Origin: Siphonodentalium dalli
Lineage: Eukaryota > Mollusca > Scaphopoda > Gadilida > Siphonodentaliidae
Length of the DNA: 64,000 nt
Direction of reading: 5' to 3'
NCBI GenBank assembly: GCA_032622095.1
Contig: CP136064.1
Coordinates: 139,209,954-139,273,953, forward strand
Positions 1 through 11,160 of this stretch are shown in pieces; the first letter of the stretch is position 1, and the number at the start of each line of letters is the position of its first letter. The notes under the pieces are model-generated. The model made no database searches. It worked only from the letters and a program-made list of their open reading frames with translations, and had not been told where the DNA came from. The position numbers were made by a program, and so were the translations under genes.

Positions 1-700
1 AATGGTATGGATAGCACTTCCGGTTCGAAAGTTCGGTATGGTCGAACGCTCTTTAAAAAACCTTTTTTTCTGAATTTGACCAAATACATAGGGCGGCATC
101 GCTAGTCAAAATTTGACTTTTGGGTATCCTGCAAGGTGCAAACCTTGCCCTTATTTCTTTGAAAAAGGCGAATAGATCCAAAACGACTCTATCGATTGCC
201 TTGATTTGTTGTACTAACATAGCACCCGTCCTTGGCTATTGACTGGACTGGGTGCGGAGTTCGTCCGACCTTGACCTTGGACGAAGAATCGGTTAACGCT
301 CTTTGAAAAACCTTTTTCTTATGAAATTGACCAAATTCATAGGGCGGCATCGCTAGTCCGAACTGAATACAACGCCGTAAAAAAATAGTGCAATCGACCA
401 AAAACTGACGTCACAGCACCCGATTCAAATTTTGACTTTTGGGTATCCTGCAAGGTGCAAACCTTGCCCTGATTTCATTGAAAAAGGCGAATAGATCCAA
501 AACGATTACCGATTGCCTTGATTTTTTGTACGTACATAGCTCCGTCCTTGGCTATTGACTGGACTGGGTGCGGAGTTCGTCCGACCTTGACCTTGGACGA
601 AGAATCGGTTAACGCTCTTTGAAAAACTTTTTTCTTCTGAATTTGACCAAATTCACAGGGCGGCATCGCTAGTCCGAACTGAAGACAACGCCGTAAGAAA

Positions 701-1184
701 TTTTGACGTTTGGGTATCCTGCAAGGTGATGGGCCTTGCCCTGATTTCTTTGAAAAAGGCGAATAGATCCAAAACGACTCTATCGATTGCCTTGATTTTT
801 TGTACTAACATAGCTCCCGTCCTTGGCTATTGACTGGACTGGGTGCGGAGTTCGTCCGACCTTGACATTGGCACAAAACGCTCTTCATGTTGATTACTGT
901 TGTGTGCGCATCTCCTCAAGAACGGCTTGAGATATCGAGTTCGGTCTTGCTCTATTAGGTTCGTCTTCTCATCCTGCAAATGATTGCCTTGATTTTACGT
1001 ACGTACATAGCTCCCGTCCTTGGCTATTGACTGGACTGGGTGCGGAGGTCGTCCGACCTTGACCTTGGCACAAAACGCTCTTCATGTTGATTACTGTTGT
1101 GTGCGCATCTCCTCCAGAACGGCTTAAGATATCGAGTTCGGACTTGCTCTATTAGCTTCGTCTTCTCATGCGCTACACGCACAC
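701..1184 (+). repeat. 484-bp higher-order repeat, copy 1
   Basis: The copy begins at TTTTGACGTTTGGG and ends at CGCTACACGCACAC. It contains two successive versions of the 'CTCCCGTCCTTGGC' module, the second with GTACGTAC upstream of it. Two further copies with the same boundaries and the same 484-bp length follow at 2034 and 2663. Confidence 0.85.
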
Positions 1185-1186
1185 AA

Positions 1187-1290
1187 AAAATGGTTCACCT
1201 TGGTAAACATTGAAGTATCGAAATTGCAGTGCAATTTCAATTTCATTCTAGTTATACTTCAATGTGTTAACATTGAAGTATATTGTAATT
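1187..1290 (+). repeat. repeat-end module with two palindromes
   Basis: The module contains GAAATTGCAGTGCAATTTC, a perfect 9+1+9 palindrome. It then contains a 28-bp inverted repeat at 1254-1281 whose arms are ATACTTCAATGT and ACATTGAAGTAT. A TTATT-rich run follows. Nearly the same module (without the second palindrome) closes the block at 4053-4130. The ATACTTC...GAAGTAT ends reappear at 5272, 5342 and 41,672, so this is probably the terminus of a dispersed element family. Confidence 0.7.
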
Positions 1291-2033
1291 CTTATTTTTA
1301 TTTTTATTTATTATTATTATTATTATAAAATACCTTATATCTCAGAAACTGCCTGGTCGATTGATTTGATATTTCCTACTCATACACATACACGAAAAGT
1401 TAGTTTTATGCACTTACCGCTATTTTTGTACGACCTTGACCTTTGCACTAAACGCTCTTCATGTGTATTACTGTTGTGTATGTATCTCCTCCGGAACAGC
1501 TAGAGATATCGAGTTCGGACTTCCATTATTAGTTTCCTCTCATGATGTGCTACAAACACGCGAAAAAATGGTATGGATAGCACTTCCGGTTCGAAAGTTC
1601 GGTATGGTCGAACGCTCTTTAAAAAACTTTTTTCTTCTGAATTTGACCAAATTTATAGGGCGGATTCGGTAGTCCGAACTGAAGACAGCGCCGTAAAAAT
1701 TAGCGCAATCGACCAAATTTTGACTTTTGGGTATCCTGCAAGGTGCAAACCTTGCCCTGATTTCATTGAAAAAGGCGAATAGATCCAAAGCGACTACCGA
1801 TTGCCTTGATTTTTTGTACTAACATAGCTCCCGTCCTTGGCTATTGACTGGACTGGGTGCGGAGTTCGTCCGACCTTGACCTTGGACGAAGAATCGGTTA
1901 ACGCTCTTTGAAAAACTTTTTTCTTCTGAATTTGACCAAATTCACAGGGCGGCATCGCTAGTCCGAACTGAAGACAACGCCGTAAGAAATAGCGCAATCG
2001 ACCAAAAACTGACGTCACAGCACGGGTTTCAAA

Positions 2034-2517
2034 TTTTGACGTTTGGGTATCCTGCAAGGTGATGGGCCTTGCCCTGATTTCTTTGAAAAAGGCGAATAGA
2101 TCCAAAACGACTCTATCGATTGCCTTGATTTTTTGTACTAACATAGCTCCCGTCCTTGGCTATTGACTGGACTGGGTGCGGAGTTCGTCCGACCTTGACA
2201 TTGGCACAAAACGCTCTTCATGTTGATTACTGTTGTGTGCGCATCTCCTCAAGAACGGCTTGAGATATCGAGTTCGGTCTTGCTCTATTAGGTTCGTCTT
2301 CTCATCCTGCAAATGATTGCCTTGATTTTACGTACGTACATAGCTCCCGTCCTTGGCTATTGACTGGACTGGGTGCGGAGGTCGTCCGACCTTGACCTTG
2401 GCACAAAACGCTCTTCATGTTGATTACTGTTGTGTGCGCATCTCCTCCAGAACGGCTTAAGATATCGAGTTCGGACTTGCTCTATTAGCTTCGTCTTCTC
2501 ATGCGCTACACGCACAC
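2034..2517 (+). repeat. 484-bp higher-order repeat, copy 2
   Basis: This copy has the same length and order as copy 1 and is almost identical by eye. It is followed directly by a short spacer (2518-2662) that carries the CACTTCCGGTTCGAAAG module, then by copy 3. Confidence 0.85.
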
Positions 2518-2662
2518 TTGCATTATTAGTTTCCTCTCATCATGTGCTACAAACACGCGAAAAATGGTATAGATAGCACTTCCGGTTCGAAAGTTCGGTA
2601 TTGGTCGAACGCTCTTTGAAAAACTTTTTTCTTCTGAATTTGACCAAATTCATAGGGCGGCA

Positions 2663-3146
2663 TTTTGACGTTTGGGTATCCTGCAAGGTGATGGGCCTTG
2701 CCCTGATTTCTTTGAAAAAGGCGAATAGATCCAAAACGACTCTATCGATTGCCTTGATTTTTTGTACTAACATAGCTCCCGTCCTTGGCTATTGACTGGA
2801 CTGGGTGCGGAGTTCGTCCGACCTTGACATTGGCACAAAACGCTCTTCATGTTGATTACTGTTGTGTGCGCATCTCATCAAGAACGGCTTGAGATATCGA
2901 GTTCGGTCTTGCTCTATTAGGTTCGTCTTCTCATCCTGCAAATGATTGCCTTGGTTTTACGTACGTACATAGCTCCCGTCCTTGGCTATTGACTGGACTG
3001 GGTGCGGAGGTCGTCCGACCTTGACCTTGGCACAAAACGCTCTTCATGTTGATTACTGTTGTGTGCGCATCTCCTCCAGAACGGCTTAAGATATCGAGTT
3101 CGGACTTGCTCTATTAGCTTCGTCTTCTCATGCGCTACACGCACAC
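2663..3146 (+). repeat. 484-bp higher-order repeat, copy 3
   Basis: This is the third copy, again 484 bp, with a few substitutions such as CATCTCATCAAG in place of CATCTCCTCAAG. After it the array continues with shorter, rearranged modules to about 4058. Confidence 0.85.
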
Positions 3147-4052
3147 TTGCATTATTAGTTTCCTCTCATCATGTGCTACAAACATGCGAAAAATGGTATA
3201 GATAGCACTTCCGGTTCGAAAGTTCGGTATTGGTCGAACGCTCTTTGAAAAACTTTTTTCTTCTGAATTTGACCAAATTCATAGGGCGGCATCGCTAGTC
3301 CGAACTGAAGACAGCGCCGTAAAAATTTAGCGAAATCGACCAAAAACTGACGTCACAGCACCCGATTCAAATTTTGACTTTTGGGTATCCTGCAAGGTGA
3401 AAACCTTGCCCTGATTTCTTTGAAAAAGGCGAATAGATCCAAAACGACTCTACCGATTGCCTTGATTTTTTGTACTAACATAGCTACCGTCCTTGGCTAT
3501 TGACTGGACTGGATGCGGAGTTCATCCGACCTTGACCTTGGACGAAGAATCGGTTAACGCTCTTTGAAAAACTATTTTCTTCTGAATTTGACCAAATTTA
3601 TAAGGCGGCATCGCTAGTCCGAACTGAAGACAATGCCGTAAAAAATAGCGCAATCGACCAAAAACTGACGTCACAGCACCCGGGCGGCATCGCTAGTCCG
3701 AGCTGAAGTCTACACCGATAAAATTAGCGCAATCGACCAAAAACTGACGTCACAGCACCCGATTCAAATTTTGACTTTTGGGTATCCTGCAAGGTGCTAA
3801 CCTTGCCCTGATTTCTTTGAAAAAGGCGAATAGATCCAAAACGACTCTACCAATTGCCTTGATTTTTTGTACGTACATAGCTCCCTCCTTGGCTATTGAT
3901 TGGACTGGGTGCGGAGTTCGTCCGACCTTGACCTTGGCACAAAACGCTCTTCATGTTGATTACTGTTGTGTGCGCATCTCCTCCAGAACGGCTTAAGATA
4001 TCGAGTTCGGACTTGCTCTATTAGCTTCGTCTTCTCATGCGCTAAACGCACA

Positions 4053-4130
4053 CAAAAAATGGTTTACCTTGGTAAACATTGAAGTATCGAAATTGCAGTG
4101 CAATTTCAATTTCATTCTAGTTATTATTTA
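4053..4130 (+). repeat. second copy of repeat-end module
   Basis: This copy matches 1187-1256 almost base for base, including the GAAATTGCA/TGCAATTTC palindrome. It leads into the repeat of 4136-4780. Confidence 0.7.
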
Positions 4131-4135
4131 TTATT

Positions 4136-4780
4136 CTTAATATATTTTGAAACCCTTATATCTCAGAAAGTTTAAAAGATAAAGCATTGAAATTTGGTAG
4201 ATATATGCACCACGCCAAGTTGCGTGGTAACGAAGCATTTAGGTTTGTGTCCTAACTTGCTTACCAGAGTTATGGCCCTTAAACAAAAAAAATGGAAAAA
4301 GGTTGTGCCCAGATCTTCTCCTATAAGAAGTCAAGCAGCTGAATTCGGTTCTCGTAATCGTGTTAACTAACGAAAGTGTACGAATCGGGGAAATTTTCAC
4401 CAAGGTCCGAAAACAATTTGTTGACCTGGGGTGCAAAATTTGTCAATTTTTTTATTGTCACCGATTCCAACATTTTTACAGTCATGTAGCTATACGACGT
4501 ACTGATGCCACTCGTGAAAAAATTTTGTAAATCGGTCGATAAATTTCCAAGTTATAACACATCGAAAAATGTACTAATAAAGTCCATGTGTAGAAAGTGC
4601 TTGTGTCCAGATCTTCTCCTAGACGAAGCGCAACAGCTGGATTTGCTCTATGTGAGCGTCTTAAACATAGACAGAAGACCAAACCAGGAAATTTTGACAA
4701 AGGTCCGCTCAATTTTGTTCTGGGCTAGGGGAGGGGCAATATTTGTCAATTTTTGTTTGTCGCCGATTTGAACCAAAATG
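4136..4780 (+). repeat. dispersed repeat, copy 1
   Basis: A non-coding repeat with landmark strings CTTATATCTCAGAAAG, AGAGTTATGGCCCTTAA, GCCCAGATCTTCTCCTA and TCACCGATTCCAAC. A second copy lies at 5430-5990 in the same orientation, roughly 85-90% alike by eye. The 'CAGATCTTCTCCTA' string occurs twice inside each copy, which suggests an internal duplication. No coding potential is seen. Confidence 0.8.
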
Positions 4781-5270
4781 GTTGTGAAGTATCTATAGGA
4801 TGTGAATCGGTTGACAAATGTAGAAATTGTGGCTCCTTCCCTTTTTTCAAGTTTACAGGGAATGCACTATTAATTTATATTCCTTCAACCAATCGTGACG
4901 TGTTTGGTATCATTCGATGGGGAATTTTAATTCTTTTAAACGATTACCTACTTGCTGCATTATATCGAAGGAGTCCGCAGATATTCGAAAAAGTATGAAC
5001 TGAAAACATACATATTGGCCTACATAGTAAAATATCGCCACAATACCTTACCAAAACCCGGCTAAATATTAAAGGGGCATCAAATACGAACATAATGGCG
5101 CAAAAATTAGCTCGATATCTCGAAAATTGGCCGATATATGGCGACTTTTCTACCCGCGTCATCAAATTTCGAGGCATGGGTTGGGGTCACACCAGAACGT
5201 TCCAACTGAACACAGAAATGTCAATAAACCATACTATCGACATTCCAATCAATTCCGCGCGATTCCCTTA

Positions 5271-5412
5271 TTATACTTCCATATTTTAATATGGAAGTAT
5301 ATTGTTATTCAATTTTTTATTTTTCACTATTATTATTATTATACTTCCATATTTTAATATGGAAGTATATTGTTATTCAATTTTTTATTTTTCACTATTA
5401 TTATTATTATTT
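5271..5412. repeat. two tandem ~70-bp units with ATACTTCC palindromes
   Basis: Each unit starts with the inverted repeat ATACTTCCATATT...AATATGGAAGTAT (centre TT) followed by GTTATTC and an AT-rich run ending in TTATTATT. The two units are essentially identical. The palindrome marks the start of the dispersed repeat that follows. Confidence 0.85.
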
Positions 5413-5429
5413 ATGCTTCTTCTTAATAT

Positions 5430-5990
5430 ATTTTGTAACCCTTATATCTCTGAAAGTTTAAACGATGGAATATTGAAAATTGGTAGGTCTATGCACCTTG
5501 TCGAACTACAGCGATTCGAGACATTTAGGTTTATGTCCCAACTTTCTTACCAGAGTTATGGCCCTTAATCAAAAAAATTTGAAAAAGCTTGTGCCCAGAT
5601 CTTCTCCTATAAGAAGCCAAGCAGCTGAATTCGGTTTACGTAACCGTGTTAACTAACGAAAGGGCACGAATCGAGAAAATTTTCACCAAGGTCCGAATAC
5701 AATTTGTCTACCTGGGGAGGGGTGCAAAATTTGTAAAAAAAATTCTTGTCACCGATTCCAACCATTTGTACTGTCCTGTATCTATACGACGTACTGATGC
5801 TACTCGTGAAAGACTTTTGTAAATCGGTTGAGAAATGGCCAAGTTATAACACATCGAAAAATGTACTAATAAAGTCCATGTGTAGAAAGTGCTTGTGCCC
5901 AGATCTTCTCCTAGACGAAGCGCAACAGCTGGATTTGGTCTATGTGTGAGCGTCTTAAACATAGACAGAAGTCGAAACCAGAAACTGCCA
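5430..5990 (+). repeat. dispersed repeat, copy 2
   Basis: Same module order as copy 1 at 4136, from ATATCTCTGAAAG through the second CAGATCTTCTCCTA to CATAGACAGAAG. The copy ends where the similarity to copy 1 also drops. Confidence 0.8.
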
Positions 5991-8090
5991 ATGTCAAAAA
6001 TTACACCAATGACCACTGGCGATATATTTCAACATCCATTCGTGTTATGCGCACTGCGTTAATTGTTATATTGGCTAATGGGTAATCACTCTATGTCGGT
6101 TGTCTTGTCAGCCGGCCGTGATTCTGCGCTTTTATCACGATGCGGCTTAAAATTGACATATTTTGAGTCCAAAAACGGGCGAAATTCGTTAGTTTTGAAA
6201 TAGTAGTTCGTTTAGTTTTCACTTTTTTTAAAACGCCCATTTTTTACAAAAAAAATTCTCGACTTTGACATTTGAGAATTAAGAAAACTGTGGTGTCCGT
6301 CGTATAATGTTATAACACTTCTCCGCATGGACCACGTTTTCATATAGCACAATCCGTCTTATGCGCGGACTTTCGCTTGCAGTTCTCAATTTAATTGAAA
6401 CTATTTTCTATCCGTTCACGTGCCCGTAAACCATTTTGATATATGATATATTTAAATTGAATGAATGGGAGTCAGCGTATGCCGCCCGACGCCCCAACCT
6501 TACCACCCCTTAGTCGCTAATTTTGGTATCATAATTTCCGAACGTAACAATCTAAGGTTTGGTATTAAATTCCCATCTGGTATATAGCATACGTTTGTTG
6601 AATTTAGATTTGACCATTTGAAAACTGTCTCTTTATCATCTGTATGTGTCACGAGAGAAAATATATGACTTTATTGTCGACTGTTAAGACCGCCGATTGC
6701 ATATTTCGCATTAATTGGACGAGATGTAATGTACACTCTTATAACTTACGGATAGCGAAAACGTCGACGTCGTACATTCGTCCGCTAATCGGAAAATATA
6801 CCCAAAATGCCTTAAAGCGCCGACCAATTCACCACCTGCGTGTATTCAAGAATATGAATCACACCAAAATAAAGCGAATTGTATATGGAATGTGTAGGTA
6901 TAAGCTGCCATGTATATATCATTCCCAGAATGCTACCATATCATGGCAATCTATTTGTTAAAATAAAACACCTTAAACTGTTGGGAACATTGCGATATAG
7001 GAAAGCGAGTTTAATATTATCAAACCATACGCTACTTCGCCGCTACTTCGCAACAGCGAAGTGCCATACGCTACTTGTTGCGAAGTAGCGTGATCGTTCA
7101 ATGTAGCATAATTAGATTGAATGACATATATAAGCATGCTTGTGTGTGAATAACGATTGTCAACTTGGCGTTAAGAACGTATTCATGACTGTGAAAACAA
7201 GGCAATAACATATTATATGGTAAAATACGCGCATTCGTATCCGTATATTCCCAAGAATATCCGTCTATTTTACAAGCTCGACATGCTATATCTGTTTATG
7301 GTATAATACCGTTTCAACACATCGGCTATTTATCATTTTGCTGGTGAGAAGGCGTATGTTCAGTTTGGTGCTATTTATGTCCACAGAAAAGGCACCATTA
7401 CTCGGGAAAGCAACATACTGAAAATCATATAGATGTACGCGAATCATGTTACGTTCTCACATAATGCAGTTGTCCCAAATCCGCGCTCTTTAAAATAGAA
7501 TTGGCTGCATTCTGATGGCACAGTGTGTTACGCACCTATCCGACTAAGTCACTTTAAACCCAAAATGTTTTCACAATTTATACAAGCTGTGGACAGGTTC
7601 GCGATCTTGGACAGTCAGTACAATCGGTATAAACGTTTGTAATGGCATAACGTGTCTTGACAGCATTACCTGATAATAAGACGTAATCAAGATATGTCTT
7701 ATCAGTTGTGTGAGTGATTGCCATTAGCCCATAATTATTTCGTAGATAAATATATTTGCTACAAGTAGAAATAACCGTCACCGATATTACTGGCCGTTGA
7801 AATCACTGACCCGACAAACTGATAAATCAACACTTGGCAAATTACAGATCGGCATTGAATAAAAACTTCACACTTCAGTGTTGGACAGACTATAACTATC
7901 CGTATCTTCACGAGAATATAACATTCAATTGCAGATATACTTTTTAACATTTCAAGTATTTTAGTTGGAATATAGGTAAAAAAGATAGACACATGCGTGT
8001 ATAGGGAACCCGCGCATGTTCTTTATTTCCGTTGCCAATTAAATATATATATATATTGTACACTGTGTATTTATACTAATAAAACCCAAT
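5991..8090. other. no gene seen
   Basis: AT-rich single-copy-looking DNA. No open frame here shows a recognisable family signature or exon-like borders. The only structured element I can support is the hairpin at 7041-7090. Confidence 0.6.
7041..7090. repeat. perfect 15-bp inverted repeat (stem-loop)
   Basis: The arms CGCTACTTCGCAACA (7041-7055) and TGTTGCGAAGTAGCG (7076-7090) are exact reverse complements with a 20-bp loop. An additional partial copy of the arm (GCTACTTCGC) sits just upstream at 7031. Function is unknown. It could be the remnant of a small foldback element. Confidence 0.7.
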
Positions 8091-8635
8091 TGTGTGTGTT
8101 CATTTGTTTGTCGGTCTGACCTGATATTGGCGACCAACCGGTTGGAGCATGACAAACGAAAATTGGTATACATGGTAGATTGTCACGTGGGGTGTCATCA
8201 GACAGGTACAACTGACGTCATGTGATTTAATTGAAATTCGTGAATTATTTAATAACATCTTTACATCTACATGTATATCTATATTTGCGAATGTCTGACT
8301 GTCTGCTGTCTGCCTGTGTTTTATAAAATAAATGACAGGGGACCATCTAGTAGCGTCTACTAGGGGTATCTTTTCACCATAAATATAATGGTGGGGGTTA
8401 GACTTTTCTAAAGTGACGCCGTTGCTGCCAGGGGCATGAACTATGGAGGGGCAGATTTTTTGTTGCCGATTACCACGAAACTTATACATAATCACCTACA
8501 TAATGAGAAGAATCTAATGGTGTGGTTTAAATATGTCAAAAGTGTCATCGTTCGAGTCAGGGATGCACGGAAAGGGGAGGGGCACCAACATTGATAAACT
8601 AATTTTAACGCCGATTTCCACCAAATTGATATAAA
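8091..8635. repeat. diverged internal repeats flanking the hairpin element (left)
   Basis: This contains modules such as AAACTTATACATAATC, GAATCTAATGGTGTGGTTTAA and GGGGCACCAACATTGATA, which recur to the right of the inserted element at 11,161-11,600. The module is cut after CACCAAATTGATATA, where the element begins. An antisense open frame in this stretch runs through the repeat and is not credible as a gene. Confidence 0.65.
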
Positions 8636-8719
8636 GACAATAGTTAACTGTCATCAGCGATGAACGTAGTTTCTCCTCGAGTGAGATGCGCAGGAAAATA
8701 ATCCTCGCATCTCACGAGT
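8636..8719. repeat. collapsed hairpin H0
   Basis: The left arm matches H1 (GACAATAGTTAACTGTC... GAGATGCGCAGGA). The loop and most of the right arm are missing, leaving only AATAATCCTCGCATCTCACGAG. An internal deletion of a hairpin like H1 explains it. Confidence 0.8.
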
Positions 8720-9085
8720 GTTTATTATATTTTCCACAACAGTTTGTCACGACACAACTCTAATAAAATGCATTGAGAAGATGTTCCGATTCTGAATATT
8801 GACCTAAATGTATCCGTTAAATTACGCGCAATGATAAGATAACAACCCAAATAAGGTAAATTGGTTACGCCACACATTCATGAATTGTTTACGCGCGCGC
8901 GCCATAATATTTTACCCCGTATAATGAAACGTGACGTCATTTCATTGACTGATTTCTCCTATTGCCACCAATTTCAACTAGGGGATTTTTCGGAGGAATT
9001 TTTCAAACAAACAAACTTTATTGATTAAATTAGTGACTGTTTGGAATGTCATTGTGTTGATAATCCTTCCTAGTTCTATGATATA

Positions 9086-9482
9086 TTACTGCTCACTTTC
9101 ATTTGGAATATGCACTCGAATATCAGTGGAATTTGAAGTGGAACTGCTTGAAGATACGGAAGTCGATTTCAACACTGTTTTCATTTATTTAGTGCGAATG
9201 CACTTGTGGGAACATTTGTTTATCACGATTTCGATCCTTGGATTCATAAGTGTAACGTAATCAAAAATGTCTCCCAGTTGGTGTTGATCCTGCAAATTCA
9301 CTGAGCTGGAATTTGATGTCGATAACACATTGGTGGTCTGTGTCTTTGGTGATATATTTTGTATTATCTGACTATGCACTGGAACTGAGACAATTATTTG
9401 GGTGTAAGGGGAGTAACCCAAAACGTGCACTTCGAATTGCGTATTCGGAACGTGCGATGTTGGGATAAATAGTCCATCATCG
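9086..9482 (-). pseudogene. unknown ~130-aa ORF, copy A
   Basis: Reading the minus strand from GATGATGGACTATTT gives a frame of about 130 codons. It contains the motifs VHVLGYSPYT, VNLQDQHQLG and CSHKCIRTK, and a Ser-rich tail ending NESEQ. A TAA replaces a lysine codon after CIRTK (stop at 9185-9187), and the frame then continues to the same stop as copy C. An AATAAA (minus strand, 9017-9022) lies ~65 bp past the stop. I do not recognise the family. Conservation with copy C, where differences are largely substitutions within one frame, argues that it was once coding. It is probably the 3' end of the element's own gene. No catalytic motif is visible. Confidence 0.5.
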
Positions 9483-9589
9483 ATTAGATTAGAATAAATC
9501 GCTGGGAGTAGGATAACATCGTGGCACTTCCGGGAGTGAAGATACGATTATTATTTTGGCAGAAAAAGTTACTGAAAGTATAATAAATA

Positions 9590-9744
9590 GACAATAGTTA
9601 ACTGTCATCAGCGACGAACGAAGTTTCTCCTCGAGTGAGATGCGCAGGATTATTTTTCACGAGGCGTTAGCCGAGTGAAAAATAATCCTCGCATCTCACG
9701 AGAGGAGAAACTTCGTTCGTCGCTGATGACAGTTAACTATTGTG
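9590..9744. repeat. 155-bp near-perfect hairpin H1
   Basis: Arms of about 70 bp (9590-9660 and 9675-9744) are reverse complements with only a couple of mismatches. The loop is GAGGCGTTAGCCGA. The ends are GACAATAGTTAACTGTC and GACAGTTAACTATTGT. H2 at 11,007 is the same hairpin in the other orientation. Confidence 0.9.
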
Positions 9745-10121
9745 TTTATTATATTTTCCACAACAGTTTGTCACGACACAACTCTAATAAAATGCATTGA
9801 GAAGATGTTCCGATTCTGAATATTGACCTAAATGTATCCGTTAAATTACGCGCAATGATAAGATAACAACCCAAATAAGGTAAATTGGTTACGCCACACA
9901 TTCATGAATTGTTTACGCGCGCGCCATAGTATTTTACCCCATATAATGAAACGTGACGTCATTTCATTGACTGATTTCTCCTATTGCCACCAATTTCAAC
10001 TAGGGGATTTTTCGCTGGGAGTAGGATAAACCTCTGGGAGTAGGATAACATCGTGGCACTTCCGGGAGTGGGGATACGATTATTATTTTTGCAGAAAAAG
10101 TTACTGAAAATATAATAAATA
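9743..10121 (+). repeat. unit B, internal deletion derivative of A
   Basis: The first ~270 bp match unit A. The sequence then jumps from GGGGATTTTTCG directly to CTGGGAGTAGGATAA, which belongs to the far end of A. The ORF region is missing, as expected for a non-autonomous derivative. Confidence 0.8.
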
Positions 10122-10239
10122 TGTTTATTATACTTTCAGTAACTTTTTCTGCCAAAATAATAATCGTATCTTCACTCCCGGAAGTGCCACGATGTTATCC
10201 TACTCCCAGAGGGTTATCCTACTTTATCCTACTCCCAGC

Positions 10240-10636
10240 GACGACGGACTATTTATCCCACCCTCGCACGTTCCGAATTACGTAATTCGATGTGCACGTT
10301 TTGGGTTACTCCCCTTACACCAACATAACTGTCTCAGTTCCAGTGCATAGTCAGATAACACAAAATACATCACCAAAAACACAGACCACCAATGTGTTAT
10401 CGACATCAGATTCCAGCTCAGTGAATTTGCAGGATCAACACCAACTGGGAAACATTTTTGGTTACGCTACACTTCGGAATCCAAAGATCGAAATCGCGAT
10501 AAACAATTGTTCCCACAAGTGCATTCGCACCAAGAAAATGAAAACAGTGTTGAGATCCACTTTAGTATCTTCAAGCAGTTCCACTTCAAATTCCACTGAT
10601 ATTCGAGTGGATATTCCAAATGAAAGTGAGCAGTGA
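10240..10636 (+). pseudogene. unknown ~130-aa ORF, copy C
   Basis: The frame opens at GACGACGGACTATTT, is shifted by one extra T near 10,279, and continues without stop from 10,284 to the TGA at 10,634-10,636. Motifs seen are VHVLGYSPYT, QTTNVLSTS, LQDQHQLG and CSHKCIRTKKMK, then a Ser/Thr-rich stretch (SSSSSTSNS) and NESEQ at the C terminus. Copy C lacks the nonsense codon found in copy A but has the upstream frameshift, so neither copy is intact. AATAAA follows at 10,700-10,705. The family is not recognised. It has no obvious DDE, RT or zinc-ribbon signature, only one Cys pair (NCSHKC). Confidence 0.5.
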
Positions 10637-10699
10637 TATCTCATAGAACTAGGAACGCTTATCCACACAATGACATTCCAAACAGTTACTAATTTAATC

Positions 10700-10705
10700 A
10701 ATAAA
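10700..10705 (+). promoter_or_regulatory. polyadenylation signal AATAAA
   Basis: AATAAA lies 64 bp after the stop of the unit C reading frame. The mirrored signal is present in unit A at 9017-9022 (minus strand). The shared position supports a real transcript end for the element's ORF. Confidence 0.5.
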
Positions 10706-11006
10706 GTGTGTTGTTTGTTTGAAAAATTCCTCCGAAAATCCCCTTTGAAGTTGGTGGCAATAGGAGAAATCAGTCAATGAAATGACGTCACGTTCCTTAT
10801 ACGGGGTAAAATACTATGGCGCGCGCGGCTATAGTAAAAAATTCATGAATGAGTGACGTAATCGATTTACCTTATTTGGGTTGTTATCTTATCATTGCGC
10901 GTAATTTAACGGAAACATTTAGGTCAATATTCAGAATCGGAACATCTTCTCAATGCATTTTATTAGAGTTGTGTCGTGACAAACTGTTGTGGAAAATATA
11001 ATAAAC

Positions 11007-11160
11007 ACAATAGTTAACTGTCATCAGCGACGAACGAAGTTTCTCCTCTCGTGAGATGCGAGGATTATTTTTCACTCGGCTAACGCCTCGTGAAAAATAA
11101 TCCTGCGCATCTCACTCGAGGAGAAACTTCGTTCGTCGCTGATGACAGTTAACTATTGTC
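11007..11160. repeat. 155-bp near-perfect hairpin H2
   Basis: Reverse-complement copy of H1, with arms of about 70 bp and loop TCGGCTAACGCCTC. It forms the right boundary of the composite element and ends GACAGTTAACTATTGTC. Confidence 0.9.

Larger units (their letters stand above)
1..4058. repeat. nested tandem-repeat block
   Basis: The block is built from reshuffled copies of a few modules. One carries the string TTGGCTATTGACTGGACTGG, one carries GGGCGGCATCGCTAGTCCGA, and one carries AACGCTCTTCATGTTGATTA. The modules recur in the same order but with deletions, so copies differ in length and share junctions. CCTTGACCTTGG, which contains nuclear-receptor half-site-like sequence, recurs in most copies. 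Short open frames in either strand come from the repeats and do not look like genes. I see no transposase or RT motif. Confidence 0.9.
8636..11160. mobile_element. hairpin-bounded composite DNA element
   Basis: Order: collapsed hairpin H0 (8636-8719), unit A (8719-9589), full hairpin H1 (9590-9744), internally deleted unit B (9743-10,121), inverted unit C (10,122-11,007), full hairpin H2 (11,007-11,160). The outermost ends are GACAATAGTTAACTGTC and its reverse complement. Units A, B and C carry their own shorter ends, about TGTTTATTATA...TATAATAAA. B and C meet head to head at 10,121/10,122. Both flanks belong to one repeat array, so the composite appears inserted into it. TATA-like flanks are present but the target duplication is not exact. 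No known transposase is visible, so the element is probably non-autonomous. Confidence 0.75.

Noticed and set aside
6644-6961. 105-codon frame
   Set aside because: No exon-like borders, no domain, ordinary AT-rich composition. Chance length is plausible.
8100-8495. 131-codon antisense frame
   Set aside because: It overlaps the repeat modules that recur at 11,161-11,600, where the frame is not kept.
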